Shown piece after piece: positions 1-12,239 of a stretch of DNA of 64,000 nt. The notes below the pieces were generated by a model. It was given only the letters and a program-made list of their open reading frames with translations, was not told the DNA's origin and did not search any database. The DNA lies in NCBI RefSeq assembly GCF_910596095.1, contig NC_056550.1:23866001-23930000 (forward strand), given 5' to 3'. The DNA is from Thunnus maccoyii. Its lineage: Eukaryota > Chordata > Actinopteri > Scombriformes > Scombridae. The position numbers were made by a program, and so were the translations under genes. The first letter of the stretch is position 1. Every line of letters starts with the position of its first letter.

Positions 1-940
1 AATACATTAATCAAGAAAATAACTGCCAGATTAATTGATAATGAAAATAATCTTTAGTTGCAGCTCCAGTGTTGATTAATGTATTTATCAACCACGATCA
101 TATAAGTGGAGGTTGATGTATAAACAGATAATGAATGACAATAAAAGTAAAACACATTTATAATAACATAATATGTGTCTTAATAGGAGAAGTTACAATC
201 ATTGTTGATAAATCACTTCCCATTACAGTTTCCTACAGTTTCCAGTATATTATAGGATGTTTTGCAAAAGTGAAAAAAAGTGAAAACAACTCATTGCTGG
301 TGCAGATTATTCAAGAAAATACTACAGTGTCTCCAAATGCTGCAGGAACCTTAATTGAGTTGTGAGTGTAAACTAGTGAACACTGGAATGAGAAATGTAT
401 CTTTATACCTCTTTTTTTTCTTGGAATTACATGTGTGAAAATGCAGGATGGATAAAATTATGCAAAAATATAATTTAATCATGAGAATGAAATTGTGTGA
501 AGGATCAAAGTTCATTAAGAATGAGAGAAAGACATTGCTTGAAAAAGAGAAGTTTGACTGTTTATCCAATGAGATGAGCTGGTTTGGTTGTTTCTATGGT
601 TACAGTGTGTATGTATATGTGTGTGTGTGTGTGGTGGAAACCAGGAAGAATAGCCAACACTGATACTGGTGTTAATGGGGATCCTAATGAAGAGAGATAT
701 TCAATCTATTATCATGTTCGGGTAAGAAAAAGCAGCAAATTCTCACATTTAAGAGGCTAAAACCATCACATGTCATCATTAATTAATCAAAATAGTTTCT
801 GATTAATCTAATATAATTGTTGTGCGGCTCTTGTTTCTACATGGAGGTGTACAGAAACTCCACTAGATGTCACTAGATGTGTTTTCCTGTATGAGGGGGA
901 TTTTACTTTTTATTGCACTTGACAGGACTAGAGTATGTCC

Positions 941-971
<31 letters not shown>

Positions 972-1530
972 ACATACACACACACAGAGCCACTGAACAG
1001 AGACGCTATTGTACAAAAAGGAAAGAGATTTTATTCACAGTTTGTCCCTTTTTATTCGTTACAGAGGAAAGGCGAGGAAGAGTCTGATGACAGCTTATGG
1101 AGAAAAAAAAAAAAAAGGTGATTTAATGGATTCAGGAAGGAGAAAAGGGAAATGAATCGAAGAGTTGAATGTTTTCTTTCGGCACTTTCTCTCCTCCCCT
1201 TCAGTTTTTTTTTTGTTTTTTTTAACTTTTCAAGGGAAAAAGCCGTCATCGCTTTAAGGAGACTTAAACTTCCCCCCCCCCCATCTAACCTGCAAAAAAA
1301 AAAAGCTCTCCCTCCTCTCACCTCCTCTCTACACCCATGAGGACATCTTCAGAATATGGAATGAAGTCCTCATGTTTCCTGTTTCCTTCTCCTCAGAGAT
1401 ATTGAGGGGAAGTAGAGGCTGAAGTGACACAGAGATACGGAGATGCAGAGGCGAGAAGACGGAAGACGGTTGCAAAGAAAGAAGAGAGTGTTTGAGAAAA
1501 GTTTGAGGATGGAAATGATGTTATATGACA
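1..1530. other. Intergenic start of window with simple repeats
   Basis: No gene could be supported here. Bases 1-14 and 72-85 are a perfect 14-nt inverted repeat. The stretch 15-70 and the stretch around 730-830 look like pieces of the ATTAATC-rich MITE that recurs later in the window. There is a short GT repeat near 605-632, a poly-C run followed by a CA repeat near 937-985, and A- and C-runs near 1100 and 1273. The open frames here are short, low-complexity and lack splice context. Confidence 0.6.
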
Positions 1531-1532
1531 AT

Positions 1533-1538
1533 TTTATT
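1533..1538 (-). terminator. mylpf: Poly(A) signal of mylpf
   Basis: The minus strand reads AATAAA about 220 bases past the mylpf stop codon. This gives a short 3' UTR of normal size for a muscle light-chain gene. Confidence 0.7.
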
Positions 1539-1757
1539 GAAAACCATCCCTATTCCCCATAAGCAAACATAGACATCTCATGAGCAATCCGGTCCGCTCA
1601 TGTGTCAAGTGTGACAAGTCTCTGGTTTGAACGTGAGCACGGCTGAGCACATGGGGGGGAGGGGGGGGGTGAGCAGGGGGGGGAGGAAAGAGAAGGGTGA
1701 GGGAAGGCAGAATAGCAAAAGGGATTGCTGTCTTTCTTGTCTTCTATCTTTTTCTCT

Positions 1758-4700
1758 TTACTCCTCCTTCTCCTCTCCGTGTGTGATGACGTAGCAGATG
1801 TTCTTGTAGTCTACGTTGCCGGCAACATCTGGGGGGAAGGCGGCCCACATGTTCTTGATCTGAGGGAGACAACGAGGGTTGGAAATTTAAAATGACGCAC
1901 GACTCGTGCTGAGGTCAAGTTGGTTAGTTTCAAAGGTTTTTTCATGTCTTGACTCACTGACACACACGTGCTTTCTTTGCTTCCTTCAAATGTGTTTATG
2001 ATCTAAGTGAATGGGGCCAAAAAGTTTATCTGAAGCTTATATGAGGCTTCAGCAGTCAAATAAAGTGGATATCTAACACATTTACAGCCTTTTTAGTAAA
2101 AAAAAAAAATCCCTTTTTGTGTCATGACAGACAGTGTTTTCCTGTTCAGCAGCAGCGGAAGTAACAAAAAGAGGGACCTTAGCCCTAAAAAGACTGTAAC
2201 GTTGAAAGATATCTACTTGATTTGACTCATTTGACTGATGCTGAAGCTTCATATTAGGTTCAAGTAAACTTCTAAATACATTTTTGCACAGAAGGAGGAC
2301 TTTTGTTCTAATGGCCAGTATGAACAGGAGGAATGATTTGTTTGGGCCCCTGACTGTTGTTTTAAAAAAGAACTGTGAACATTTACTTTACACTTATGCT
2401 TAATAAGATTTGAGTGCAGCCTGAACTGGCAACTAATAATGTTTTGTTTGGATAATAAACTGGAGAAAAACTAGTAGTAAAGCATATATGTGATGGCAAA
2501 ACTGGCATTTTGTACTGAGGAATGAGGGTGAAACCTTTCAAAAAAATTAGGAGAAATGGATCAACTGGATGGATAAATCCAAGGAGACCCTACTTAGTTT
2601 CTCCTTTCTTATGTAAAATATATTTGAATTATTACAAATAGAAACTAGTCTGAGCTGCACAGACTAAGACTTGATTAAACTCATAACAGCTAATCTATGT
2701 GTTGCAGGATACGTTGAGTATTCTTCCTCTAACGGGTCAGTAAGTTTACCTCCTCTGGGGTGAACCTGTCGCACTGAGTGGTCAGAAGCTCCTCGAGGCT
2801 GGAAGAGAAGCAAACAGATATTTTTTTGGAGTCAAAATCAAACACGTCATACTCGGGTATGTGCTGTGGTGAATGGCCAAAAAAATCCTAAAATAAAACA
2901 CTCACAATTCCTTCTTGATGGTTCCAGTAGCATCGGGGTCCAGAACCTTGAAGGCGCTAAGAATAACGTCCTCGGGGTCAGCACCTGGCGAGGACAGAAG
3001 GAAGAGGTCAGTTAATTTCCTCTACGCCCGGTCAATGACGTGTTCTCTTATCCTATCTTCGCTTTCAGTATGGTGTGAAAGTGAGACACCCACCCTTCAG
3101 CTTCTCTCCGAACATGGTGAGGAAGACGGTGAAGTTGATGGGGCCGCTGGCCTCCTTGATCATGGCTTCCAGCTCCTCATTCTTCACGTTCAGCTGGCCT
3201 GAACGGAAAGAAAGAGAGAGAAAGATCAGAATTTGAAGCAAATGATCGCACAAGCTTTTTTCCCGGTGTTGATTAATTCATCTAAAACTCACCCATTGAG
3301 GCCAGCACGTCCCTCAGGTCATCTTTGCTGATGATACCATCTCTGTTCTGGTCGATGATTGTGAAAGCCTGAAGGGAAAGAGAAGCCAGCGGGGTTAATT
3401 ACTTGAAGGAAACACTTGAGATAGATGGAGGAGAAGGCATGTCGTCTGCGTGGATGGATGTTTTTAGGGACTCCTCAGTCAGCAGTTTGTGCATTAACAT
3501 GGCAGCTGCTGGTGGGTATTTTTGACACGGTGTTGTGCAAATATTTGTCAGAGGATATTGTGCAAGAAAAAGGCTGCACCCTTAAAAGTCGGACTTGGAC
3601 TGTACTGTCCTTGAGAAGCAAGGGGGAAGGAAAGGAGGGGAATGGTGGGGGTTTATTTGGGAATCTATCATCTATCATTAAGGAGCAGCTGTGTGATCTA
3701 CTGAGCAACTTGCCTCCAGGAAACTTAAGATAACCTCTTGGACTTGAACTTGAACTCGGTCGCTGACCTTTCTCATTAGCCACGCTCCCTGCCATCCCAT
3801 CGCTCATACACATTTCCTTCCTCCAACAAACACAGATACCCCTCGGCAGCTATCTTTCCATCTGTGCGAAGTGCTAAGATCATCCTAATCATCATGTCAT
3901 ACATTCCCTGAGTGGCTTTCAAGACGCCTGTATCATTTATCATGGGAGGAATGTTTCCTCTATTCACAGCGTACTATATCCCTTGGCTACGCACTGAAAA
4001 CACAGACACCATCATTATCCAATTTCTTGACAGCATGTCTGTATAAAATCAAATCTTCCTGACCTTGCTGAACTCCGGCGTACACCCTTAATGCCTCATT
4101 TTCACACCTTCTGTTTTTGCTTTTTTTGCTCTTTCTTTCTCTGCCTGTCAAATCGCTTTCAAACTGAGTGAACTTAGAGATAAAACTTAATATTTGGAAA
4201 CGTGAAATGTGCAAAAATCTCGATTCTGTATCGCAAGACTTCCAGTCGAAGTGCAGTCGGTCTGTTTAGCCTCCCAGCCCTCAGTGACAGCTGGAGGGGT
4301 GGGAGGTCAAGGGTGGCGAAAATGTGGAGATGGTGTCAAAAATTTCTGAGCTCCTCCTAATGACATTCTCATGCTTATTAAATTGGGGAGACGAGGGAGG
4401 GGTGTGCTAGGTGGGGGATGGGGTGGGGTGGGGGGGGCAGGTCAAAATAGCAACGGTTGTGAAAATGGAGCTGCTTAACCAAACTCTAATTTTGGTTTTG
4501 GTCTCAAAGAAATTAAAACTAAAATTACACCCAGCTTTGAGGCTCTTTACAGATCTCTGTCAACTGACTGGTGGTCGTCTGATGCTGGCGACCGACTCCG
4601 CCATGAATGATGCTCATGCAGTAGGGGAAAAAAAGGGGGGGCTCCTGTAGGAACTGGAGAGTCGCTGTGGGTCCGGAAAAACCTCACCTCCTTGTACTCC

Positions 4701-5454
4701 TGAATCTGGCTCTGCTCAAACATGGAGAACACGTTGGAGGAACCACCCTCTCCTGCTGCTGCCCTCCTCTTGGCCTTCTTTGGTGCCTGGAGAACAAACG
4801 CAGGGGTGAAAACTTCAGGTCAGCTTTGGCGTCATGCTAAACCATTTGAATAATTGTTAGAGTAATTCTTCCATTTCACACATTAAAAAAGCAATGAATA
4901 TAGAAAAGTCTGGAAGCAGCAGGGTAATATTTTTCTTCTTTCCTGTCTCATCAATCATCCCGCGACCCCTTGGGTTTGTCTTGTGACCCTTTGGAGAGGT
5001 CTTGACCCCTCAGTGGGGGCTCTACTAGATCCCACAAGTTCAGCTGCCTCAGGTAAGTTAAAAAGTTTAGGATCTCGCTACAAATATATGCATTTGGTTT
5101 ATTATTTATTGGTTTATTTTGCATCTTTTTCATCAGTCTGGCCCTGCAGATGCTTGAGTTTTGCATGCAATCTCACGTGCATTATACAAAACGAGACTTT
5201 ACCAGTAATATTTATAATAAATTATTACCCAAGCATCCCTAAAGAAATGCAGTCATCCAAAAATCCATTTTAAAAAAATGTCCAAAAACACTCGATCTAC
5301 TGGAAGTGATGACAAACGCTTCCATCTTTTTTGCTATGATTATGTCAAGCATGAAAAAGTTAATCCATGAGAGGATGGTTTGATTCCCTCCTGCGGATAT
5401 TTCCAGCAGCAGAGCAGCAGAGATGTTGCAAGGGGGAACCCTGGTACTCACCAT
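1758..5454 (-). CDS. mylpf: Fast skeletal myosin regulatory light chain
   Basis: Regulatory light chain that binds the neck of fast-muscle myosin heavy chain in the sarcomere and tunes contraction when phosphorylated by MLCK. Seven coding exons on the minus strand: 5452-5454, 4688-4786, 3293-3368, 3094-3198, 2906-2984, 2750-2798 and 1758-1859. All have GT-AG borders and sum to 513 bp, 170 aa, the usual family length. The first coding exon supplies only the ATG. Visible features are the Lys/Ala-rich N-terminus, the phosphorylatable Ser pair (S17/S18, context GGSSNVFS), a canonical first EF-hand loop D40-D51, and the C-terminus [11 protein letters not shown]. Later EF-hands lack calcium ligands, as normal. 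It has its own TATA box. Fish may carry mylpfa and mylpfb; the syntenic context suggests the 16p11.2-type copy. No damage seen. Confidence 0.97.
1985..2345. repeat. MITE-like inverted-repeat element in the last mylpf intron
   Basis: The left end (near 2015-2075, with AGTTTATCTGAAGCTTATAT) and the right end (near 2208-2270) are imperfect inverted copies. The right flank, about 2308-2345, reappears near 45796-45828, so the unit is dispersed. No coding content. Confidence 0.55.
4905..5025. repeat. Fragment of the CAGTGGTGG-type repeat
   Basis: This stretch in the first mylpf intron matches the internal segment of the dispersed element at 13360-13440, 46130-46200 and 54370-54450 (shared GACCCTTTGGAGAGG and a TTCTTCTTTCCT stretch). 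It is a truncated piece without ends. Confidence 0.6.
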
Positions 5455-5531
5455 CTTGAGACGGTAGAGGTTCGGATGATCAAGAAAGAGAAGACAGTGT
5501 GAAGCCGCGTTATACGTACATCCCCGGGGGC

Positions 5532-5538
5532 TTATATA
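5532..5538 (-). promoter_or_regulatory. mylpf: TATA box of mylpf
   Basis: The minus strand reads GGTATATAAGCC about 78-84 bases upstream of the ATG. A start site about 30 bases downstream would leave a 5' UTR of roughly 50 bases. A strong TATA box is expected for a highly expressed muscle gene. Confidence 0.75.
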
Positions 5539-5591
5539 CCCTTGCGCAGGCCAATCTAACTTTAGCCACAGCCTCAAGTTTGGATGGAGAT

Positions 5592-5641
5592 AAAAAAGAG
5601 AGAGAGAGAGAGGGAAAGGGAAAAAGAGAGAGAGAGAGAGG
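5592..5641. repeat. Purine-only GA/A tract upstream of mylpf
   Basis: About 50 bases contain only A and G on the plus strand, as two (GA)n blocks around GGGAAAGGG. It lies about 60 bases upstream of the mylpf TATA box. It could form a triplex or simply be a microsatellite. Confidence 0.8.
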
Positions 5642-6003
5642 ATGGTCAAGGATGAACTGATGGCCAAAGTGAAGGAGACAGAATGGCGGGAGAGGCGTAT
5701 CACCTTACAGGAGATCAGAAATAGACCCAAGAGTCTTGGAATTAAGTAAACCTGATAGCTGAGGGACCATGCAGCAGGTTTGCAGTCCCACGTGGACTAA
5801 TAAGGACATTCAGGACATAGATGTTTGTTGGACCACTGGACACTGTTTCTCCACCCTCCTTCTGTTCACCTCCGTCTGCCTGCGGGGAGAAACAGCAGCC
5901 ACTTACAGACTTTATTTTTGGTTTGTGATGTCAATTGCGATATTACAAACCCAGATACAATCATTCTGTATCTTCGGAAAGCTTTTACCCCGCATGCGCT
6001 CGA

Positions 6004-6027
6004 CTCGGCTCGGCTCGGCTCGGCTCG
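6004..6027. repeat. Tandem CTCGG pentamer
   Basis: Nearly five perfect copies of CTCGG in AT-rich surroundings. It is a short GC-rich microsatellite. Confidence 0.9.
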
Positions 6028-7339
6028 CTTACTTCAAGTGTAAAGATTGTGACAAAGTAATGATGGTCGAATTTGGGAGATTCTCATCGGTTTTATGATG
6101 GAAGGAGCTCTGTGGGATCAACTGATATGTAAAATGGCATGAAAGTGTCTGGCTTGTTCCAAATAATCTCCTCACAACATGGAGGACAAAATGTTTTTTG
6201 TTCTTTTTGTTTGTTTTGTTTGTTTAAACATCTGGAGTAAAATATATTAAATAAATAATCATATATGTTTGTGTATGCCCACATAAAGTTCACTTATATC
6301 TCTTCTGTCTTCTGTGATGCATTGATGTAAAATCTTACTCTGCTTCTTTGTATTAAGAACACATCCTTATTTCATTTGATTTTACTTTTACTTTTATTTT
6401 TTTGTTTTATTTGTTACTTGTTCTACTCTATCTTGATGAGTTGGGGGTTATGAACCTTGTAAGGACATAATTAATTAACTAAGTTAATGAAATAAAGTAC
6501 AAAAACTTAGAAAGTAACTATAATTTTACTTGCAGTTGCTTGAAAATGTTGTAAAAAGACAACAATCTCAGCTTTCCAGAAAGTATTAATATTACTTTTT
6601 AAACCTTTAATTAACTGTGATGATTTAAAAATGACTTCCTGTGTTACAACTGTTACAAAATACTGCTGCTCATCTTCATCATCATCATCAATATAATTGA
6701 TTTTTTTTTTTTTTTTTTGCCATTACGGTGACCAGCTTTGGTATTACTGACATTAACATCATCATCCTTTATTGTGACGCAAAACTTCAAAATAAAGGAC
6801 TTTTAAGGGAAAATATAATTGGAGAGGCAAAACCAATAAAATGAAAATAAGTAAACATTTAATTAAATAAATATAAAAAAAGAACTAATCTAGAAAAAAA
6901 ATACTACAAATAGCATAAAACAGATCAAGTGATTGTGTTTTAAAATATATAAGATAACACTGAAGTCTCTTAAATGTCAAAACATCTCATTTTACAGTTT
7001 AAAGTTGTGTTGTTGTTTTTTTAACTCATGCTGGTGACAGACGTGAGTATAAAGTCATAATTTCTTATTTCTGTTTCCTTTTTTTTATTTGTTTGTTTGT
7101 TTGTCTTGTGAAGACAAGATGCTGTCAGCGTTAAATCAACGACAACATGCCAGACGAGTGAAAGCGCCGTTAACCTCTGGCTTCGACACTGCTATAAAGG
7201 TGTGTGTGTGTTTAGTGAGTGGACGCAGTTATGAACATTTTCCCACCTGTTTACCCTCCCACCTCCCCCCTCCCTTTTCTCCGTCTACACCCCCCTCCCT
7301 CCTCTCTTAAATATAAGGGGATTACTTGGCAGGGTGATG

Positions 7340-7405
7340 GCAGCAGGCATTCCCAAGAGAACATAAAAGGGACAGCTGGGTGCGACCAAAATAGCTAAAT
7401 AAACT
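7340..7405. promoter_or_regulatory. Candidate muscle regulatory cluster
   Basis: Within about 60 bases there is an MCAT-like GCATTCCC, an E-box CAGCTG (7373-7378), a near-CArG CCAAAATAGC and an A/T-rich CTAAATAAA. It lies about 1.9 kb upstream of the mylpf start. These are binding-site types for TEAD, MyoD-family, SRF and MEF2 factors. Function is inferred from clustering and position only. Confidence 0.3.
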
Positions 7406-7747
7406 GGACAGTCTGCCAGCGGGGGCCCTCGGAGCAGAAAAAACGCTTCCCTTCGTTTTGTTTTTTCAGGTTTTATATCCAGATTTAGCTCACAGTTAAT
7501 CCGTTTCATTAACAACTTTGTTAATCTCGTCGTCTCCTCTGTCGGCGGCTCTCTGGTCGTGACTGTTTGTGTTTCCGTTGATCTCTTTTCACTCTGACGG
7601 CCTCATGAGTCACGTCTCCGCTCTTTACTGGTTTCCACCCCATGCAGTAATTTGGATTAGACAGACTTTTGTTTAACTTGGGCGTCCAGGACATCCAGAG
7701 CCTGCTGTCTGCCCCTTCCCTTCCCCTCCACCCACTCTCCCCTTGTG

Positions 7748-7761
7748 TGACCTTTGACCCC
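7748..7761. promoter_or_regulatory. DR1 nuclear-receptor half-site pair
   Basis: TGACCTTTGACCCC is a near-ideal direct repeat of AGGTCA with one-base spacing, read on the minus strand. HNF4 and RXR heterodimers bind this class. Nothing else in the sequence shows that it is used. Confidence 0.35.
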
Positions 7762-8185
7762 TGCCTTACTTGATTATCACCACCTTGTTGCAGGAATGAA
7801 ATGCGTCACGCCACCATGTTGTGACTCTTACTTTTAAGGAGGTTGTTAGCTCTTTAATGACATTGAGCTTCACATTCACAGGGAAAAAAGGCTCATTTTA
7901 ACCTTTAAGGTGCCATTTAAACCTTTCATATCAACATTAAGATGTAATGTGTGTGGAAGCAGTAACTTTAAAGGGTGAAACTAACTAAATATGACCTTAA
8001 ACACAACATATTCAAGCACTAAATGTTGCTTCTGCTCCTTTCTCTGCTCCCTCATGAATTATTCAGTAACTTCAGGTTTATTTAAACAGTCAGTCCCCTT
8101 ATTTGGTAAATTAATGGAAAAGTTTTGCATAAAAATTACAAATGTAAGAAACCCTGAGTTTATATTGAGGCCTGTGTGCATAGAT

Positions 8186-8352
8186 GAAGAGATGATTATG
8201 ACATTTTAAAGTATTTTAAAGGGATATTTGTCTGCTAGTGACCAGGTTTGACATTAGTCTTAGTGTTTTTTGGACTCAAATTCAACTGTTTTTCAGTTTT
8301 ATTGCTTTTATACAAGGTCTGTTGTTAAAAATATTTAGAATAATTTACAATA
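8186..8352 (+). repeat. Direct-repeat copy 1, about 165 bp
   Basis: This segment (starting GATGATTATGACATTT) recurs in the same orientation at 10356-10518 with scattered mismatches. Both copies end in AATAATTTACAATA. It looks like an old segmental copy or part of a dispersed repeat. Confidence 0.75.
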
Positions 8353-8428
8353 ATCAAAACATACATTTTTTTGTTTGCTTGTGTAGCGCAAAACTCCAAA
8401 TATCACATTTTTATTGAATACTTACATG

Positions 8429-8986
8429 CAGTGGTGGAAGAAGTATTCAGATCCTTTACTTAAGTAAAAGTACCAATACAGCAATGTAAAAATACTCCAT
8501 TACCAGTAAAAGTCCTGCATGAAAAATCCTACTTAACTATTAGCAACAAAATGTAATTAACGTATTAAAGAAGAAAGTACTTCTCATCTATTTGACTGAT
8601 ATATTATTATTATCATTATTATTATATATGGCATCATTATATTATTAATATTGATGCATTAATGGGAGAAGAAAGAGGAAAAAACAAAGTTCTGATACAC
8701 AAATCTGTTCTCAGTTTTTGGACTTTTTCTCTAATCTTTGATTTTTGGTGAAATATTGGATCATTTGCACATTTATTGGAATGAATCCATGTGAGAAGTT
8801 TAGAGGGAAAAATCATTATTTGGTGGAGCTGTTAACAACTTATAGACATCTGAAATGTGACCCCGACTGGTGCATTTGAAGTATAAAGTAGCATACAATA
8901 GAAATACTCAAGTAAAGTACAAATACCTCAAAATTGTACTCAAGTAAAGTACTTGAGTAAATGTACTTAGTTACTTTCTGCCACTA
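8429..8986. repeat. CAGTGGTGG-type non-autonomous DNA transposon, copy 1
   Basis: It starts with CAGTGGTGGAAGAAGTATTC and ends with TTACTTTCTGCCACTA, i.e. ends that are inverted relative to each other. There is no long ORF. Ends of this kind and the copy number suggest a hAT-like MITE, but an 8-bp target duplication is not obvious here. Further copies or pieces occur at about 12.9, 14.4, 23.2, 31.4, 45.8, 53.9 and 58.9 kb. Confidence 0.7.
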
Positions 8987-10355
8987 GTTTTGTTCCTCTT
9001 ATTTTCTACTCACGTTATGAGCGACAAATGATTCCTAAAAATATGAGAACGAGCCGCGACGTCTCAGACTCTTCACAGATGTCTCAGCTGCCTTTTTTTT
9101 TTATTACAAGACAGTTGTAAAAAAAACTTCACAATGTGTTTACACGCTGCTATCGTGTGGACGTGTTTTCATACAGATGTGTGTGTACATTTCAGAGGGC
9201 CGTCGCTGTGATGCGATACGTCTCGCCACGCTCCTCTGAAGCCATCCATCACTTTTTAGATGATTGGTATGTCTGTCTGTAGGCTTGGGAATGTGGAGAA
9301 GCTCCCAGCTTGACCTACAGGACGAGTTCGGAAGTCAGTCTCAAGGAACTGACGTGACACGAGAGATGTCAAGAGTGTGTAACACATACTCTGGTGTGTT
9401 TGATTACCTATAACACCCTCAGGTTGCTCTGTTATGTCATTTGATTCCCTCGAGGATATGTTACATTGATCAACGTAAAGTACATTTAAAGTTTAAAGGC
9501 TGCTCATATTTCAGCTTTTAGTGTTTTTTTTTTTTTTAGTCTGGCACTGACAGGATGTGACTTAATTTGTAAGAAAAGCTTTATGAACAATTTAGTTATA
9601 CAGCTCGTTACACTTAATTACTATTTAGTAATGTCACTGATGCTTTGTCTAATTAGCTCAGTGGAGACATGTGGTAATCTCTCAAGCAAACAAGTGGATA
9701 ACTCATTAAAGGCGTGTCATTTTCATATTTAACCCGTCAGTTTTAATACCAGCCGCATTCCTTTTGTCTCTAACATGCCTCCATAAATCACAGTGCTATT
9801 TCTGACTGAATCACACTGCTAAGATTACACTCTGTGAATCAGGTGGTTCGCCAGCTCGGTTTCAGCTCGCCGTGTCTGCAGCGTCCTCTGCTGTTCACTG
9901 TCCTCCACTGACTGACAGTAGAAGAGTCTGATGTCTGAGTCTCTCATGTACGGCAGTGTAAAATATAGATATTTGCTCAGTTTCTTGTTATAACAAGATA
10001 CTTTTCTGACTTTAATGAGATCCTTTTTCGTGTTATGACAAGTATTTTTCATGTTATTCTGAGATATTTGTGTATAATAATAATCTTATCAGTATTTCTT
10101 ATTATAACAACGCATCACTTTATCTCTTTATATCGCAAAACTTTCTTCACAAAATGAATGTATCTCATTAAAACATGTTTTTCTTGTTAAAGTTGTTATA
10201 ACTTCCATATGTCATTAAAACAAGGAAAAGTTCCAATCGGTGCCTAAAGAGATGACATCTTACATCTGCAAGAAAAAGTAAAAAATTGCTGTTTTATAAG
10301 GTTAATATAATGAGATTTATGGGAAGTTTTGTGATATAACAGGATAAAGGCCTGA

Positions 10356-10518
10356 TGATTATGACATTTGAAAGCATCTTTAACGGATATTTGTGTGCTA
10401 GTGACTGGGTTTGACATTAGTTTTGGTGTTTTTTGGGCTCAAATTCAGCTGTTTTTCAGTTTTTTTGTTTTCATAGAAGGTCTGTAGTTCAAAATATTTG
10501 GAATAATTTACAATAAGT
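10356..10518 (+). repeat. Direct-repeat copy 2, about 165 bp
   Basis: Second copy of the segment at 8186-8352, same orientation. It sits inside an AT-rich zone where a nearby block is also duplicated (about 10285-10345 and 10595-10670). Confidence 0.75.
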
Positions 10519-12239
10519 AAAAGTCCTGCATGAAAAATCCTATTTAAGTATTAGCAACAAAATCTAGTTAAAGTAAGAAAGTAACATGAAAAAAAGTGAA
10601 AAATGCTGTTTTATATGGTTGATATGATGAGATTTGGGGAAGTTTTGTGATATAACAGGATAAAGTGACGTGTTGTTATTACAGGAAAAGTTTCATGTAA
10701 AAATAAAATAATTTGGTGTCTAATAACAAGAAAGTGTCTCAGTATAACATGATCTTATTAAAGTGAAAAGTTCTTGTTATAACGAGAAACTAGGCAGCAC
10801 AACACTGCTGTACTCATGATGCTTCGTAGGTTCAGTGATTATTTACCAGGAGAGCAAAGTAACATCCAAACCTCACTGATTTCCTCTTAAAACAGCTTTA
10901 TTGTTAGATAAAATATTGTTCCTACTCAACAGGAATCTTTCTGCTCGCTTCAAAGTCAAATATTCAGAATCAAGATCCCATTTCTATATGATTTTTGCCA
11001 TTTCATAAACAAATTCAGTCCTGTTTCCCTGTAATTCTACTACAAATATTTTTTATTTTTCAAAACTGTAAGATCTGGACCAGAATGTGAAATAAACGTG
11101 TGTTTGTAGGTCTGGCGGTCCACCAGCTTTGGTCCAGACTGAAATATTTCAACAAGTATTAAAAGGATTAACATGAAAGTTTATGCAGACGTTCATGATC
11201 CCCAGAGGACGAATCCTACTGACTTTGATGATGCTCTGACTTTTCTTCTAACGCCACCATGACGTTGGCATTTGTGGTTTTGAGTGACATGTCTCAACAA
11301 CTGTTCACTCATCAGGTGAAAACTTCAATTAGTCCAAAATTTTACAACTAATGACTCAACTCAGCCTCAACTGCACTTTGTGTTTAGTGCTAATTAGCAG
11401 ATGTTATACCTGCTAAACATCAGTAAGTAGTACAGCCTCACAGAGCTGTAGACTCTGATTTGGTAACAGAGATGTGATTAATATGCCAACTAATTGATTA
11501 TGAGGCCTTTAAGTCAACAGACTGATTTTATTTTTTCATGCAATGAAAAATATATAATACTCTTTGCTTAATACTGCATCATAAAGCCTTTTTCTGCCAT
11601 AGATGAAACTATTTTTACACCACATTTGAATACAAAACCGCTCAAGGAACTACATGTGTGCATGTTCCCGTTAGCGGAGACTATAGAGAACAAACAATAA
11701 ATAGGCCTTTTTCACTAAAAATACTTTGATATGTCACAGTAGGAAAAGTGTAAATAATAAAATAAATAACGGTTGAATGTGATCGAGCTGCTTCGGTTTC
11801 AGGGTCCTGGTGTTGTGCATTCTGGCTCACAGGGACACTTAAATAAAACGGAGCCATCGTTAATGTCATTAGAGACACCTGTGTTACTACTTTGACAAAT
11901 CAAAATGCTGTGACAAAAGCCTTTCTGCAGACTGATTCATGTCTGAAGACCTTTTCTCACTCTTGTGTGTGAAAAGTGCAGCATCTGCACCGTCAGAGAC
12001 CTTCTCTGTTGTATCGAGGACACTGTAAGGCCGTCTCGTTTTCTTGTGAAATAAATCTAACATATCAAGAAACTGATTATATGCGACGGAGGAATATTTA
12101 GCACATTTACAGGGCTTAAAAATCTATGTTCTTAAATACAGTTTAAGTCAAAACACGTCCGGTTCGGTTCCTTTTTTTGACACACATGAATCGTTCCGTC
12201 TCAGTTCCTCTTAAAGAGTTTCTAAACTGTCTGTTTTTT

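Larger units (their letters stand above)
5700..12239. other. Intergenic interval between mylpf and the PHETA-family gene
   Basis: No exon with splice support was found. The interval holds a pentamer repeat, AT-rich sequence, the possible regulatory cluster at 7340-7400, a CAGTGGTGG-type repeat (8429-8986), and a long AT-rich zone (about 9940-10800). In that zone, GTTATAAC-like motifs and a block near 10285-10345 recur (second copy about 10595-10670). The rest of 10800-12239 shows nothing recognisable. Confidence 0.5.

Noticed and set aside
135-365. 76-residue open frame at the window start
   Set aside because: AT-rich, low complexity, no splice signals and no recognisable motif.
2915-3202. 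Plus-strand frame across mylpf exons
   Set aside because: It is the antisense shadow of mylpf exons 2906-2984 and 3094-3198, which are unambiguous on the minus strand.
4405-4440. G-quadruplex as a regulatory element in mylpf intron 1 (also 1651-1684)
   Set aside because: Several G-runs are present and could fold, but such runs are common in fish introns and spacers and nothing else points to function.
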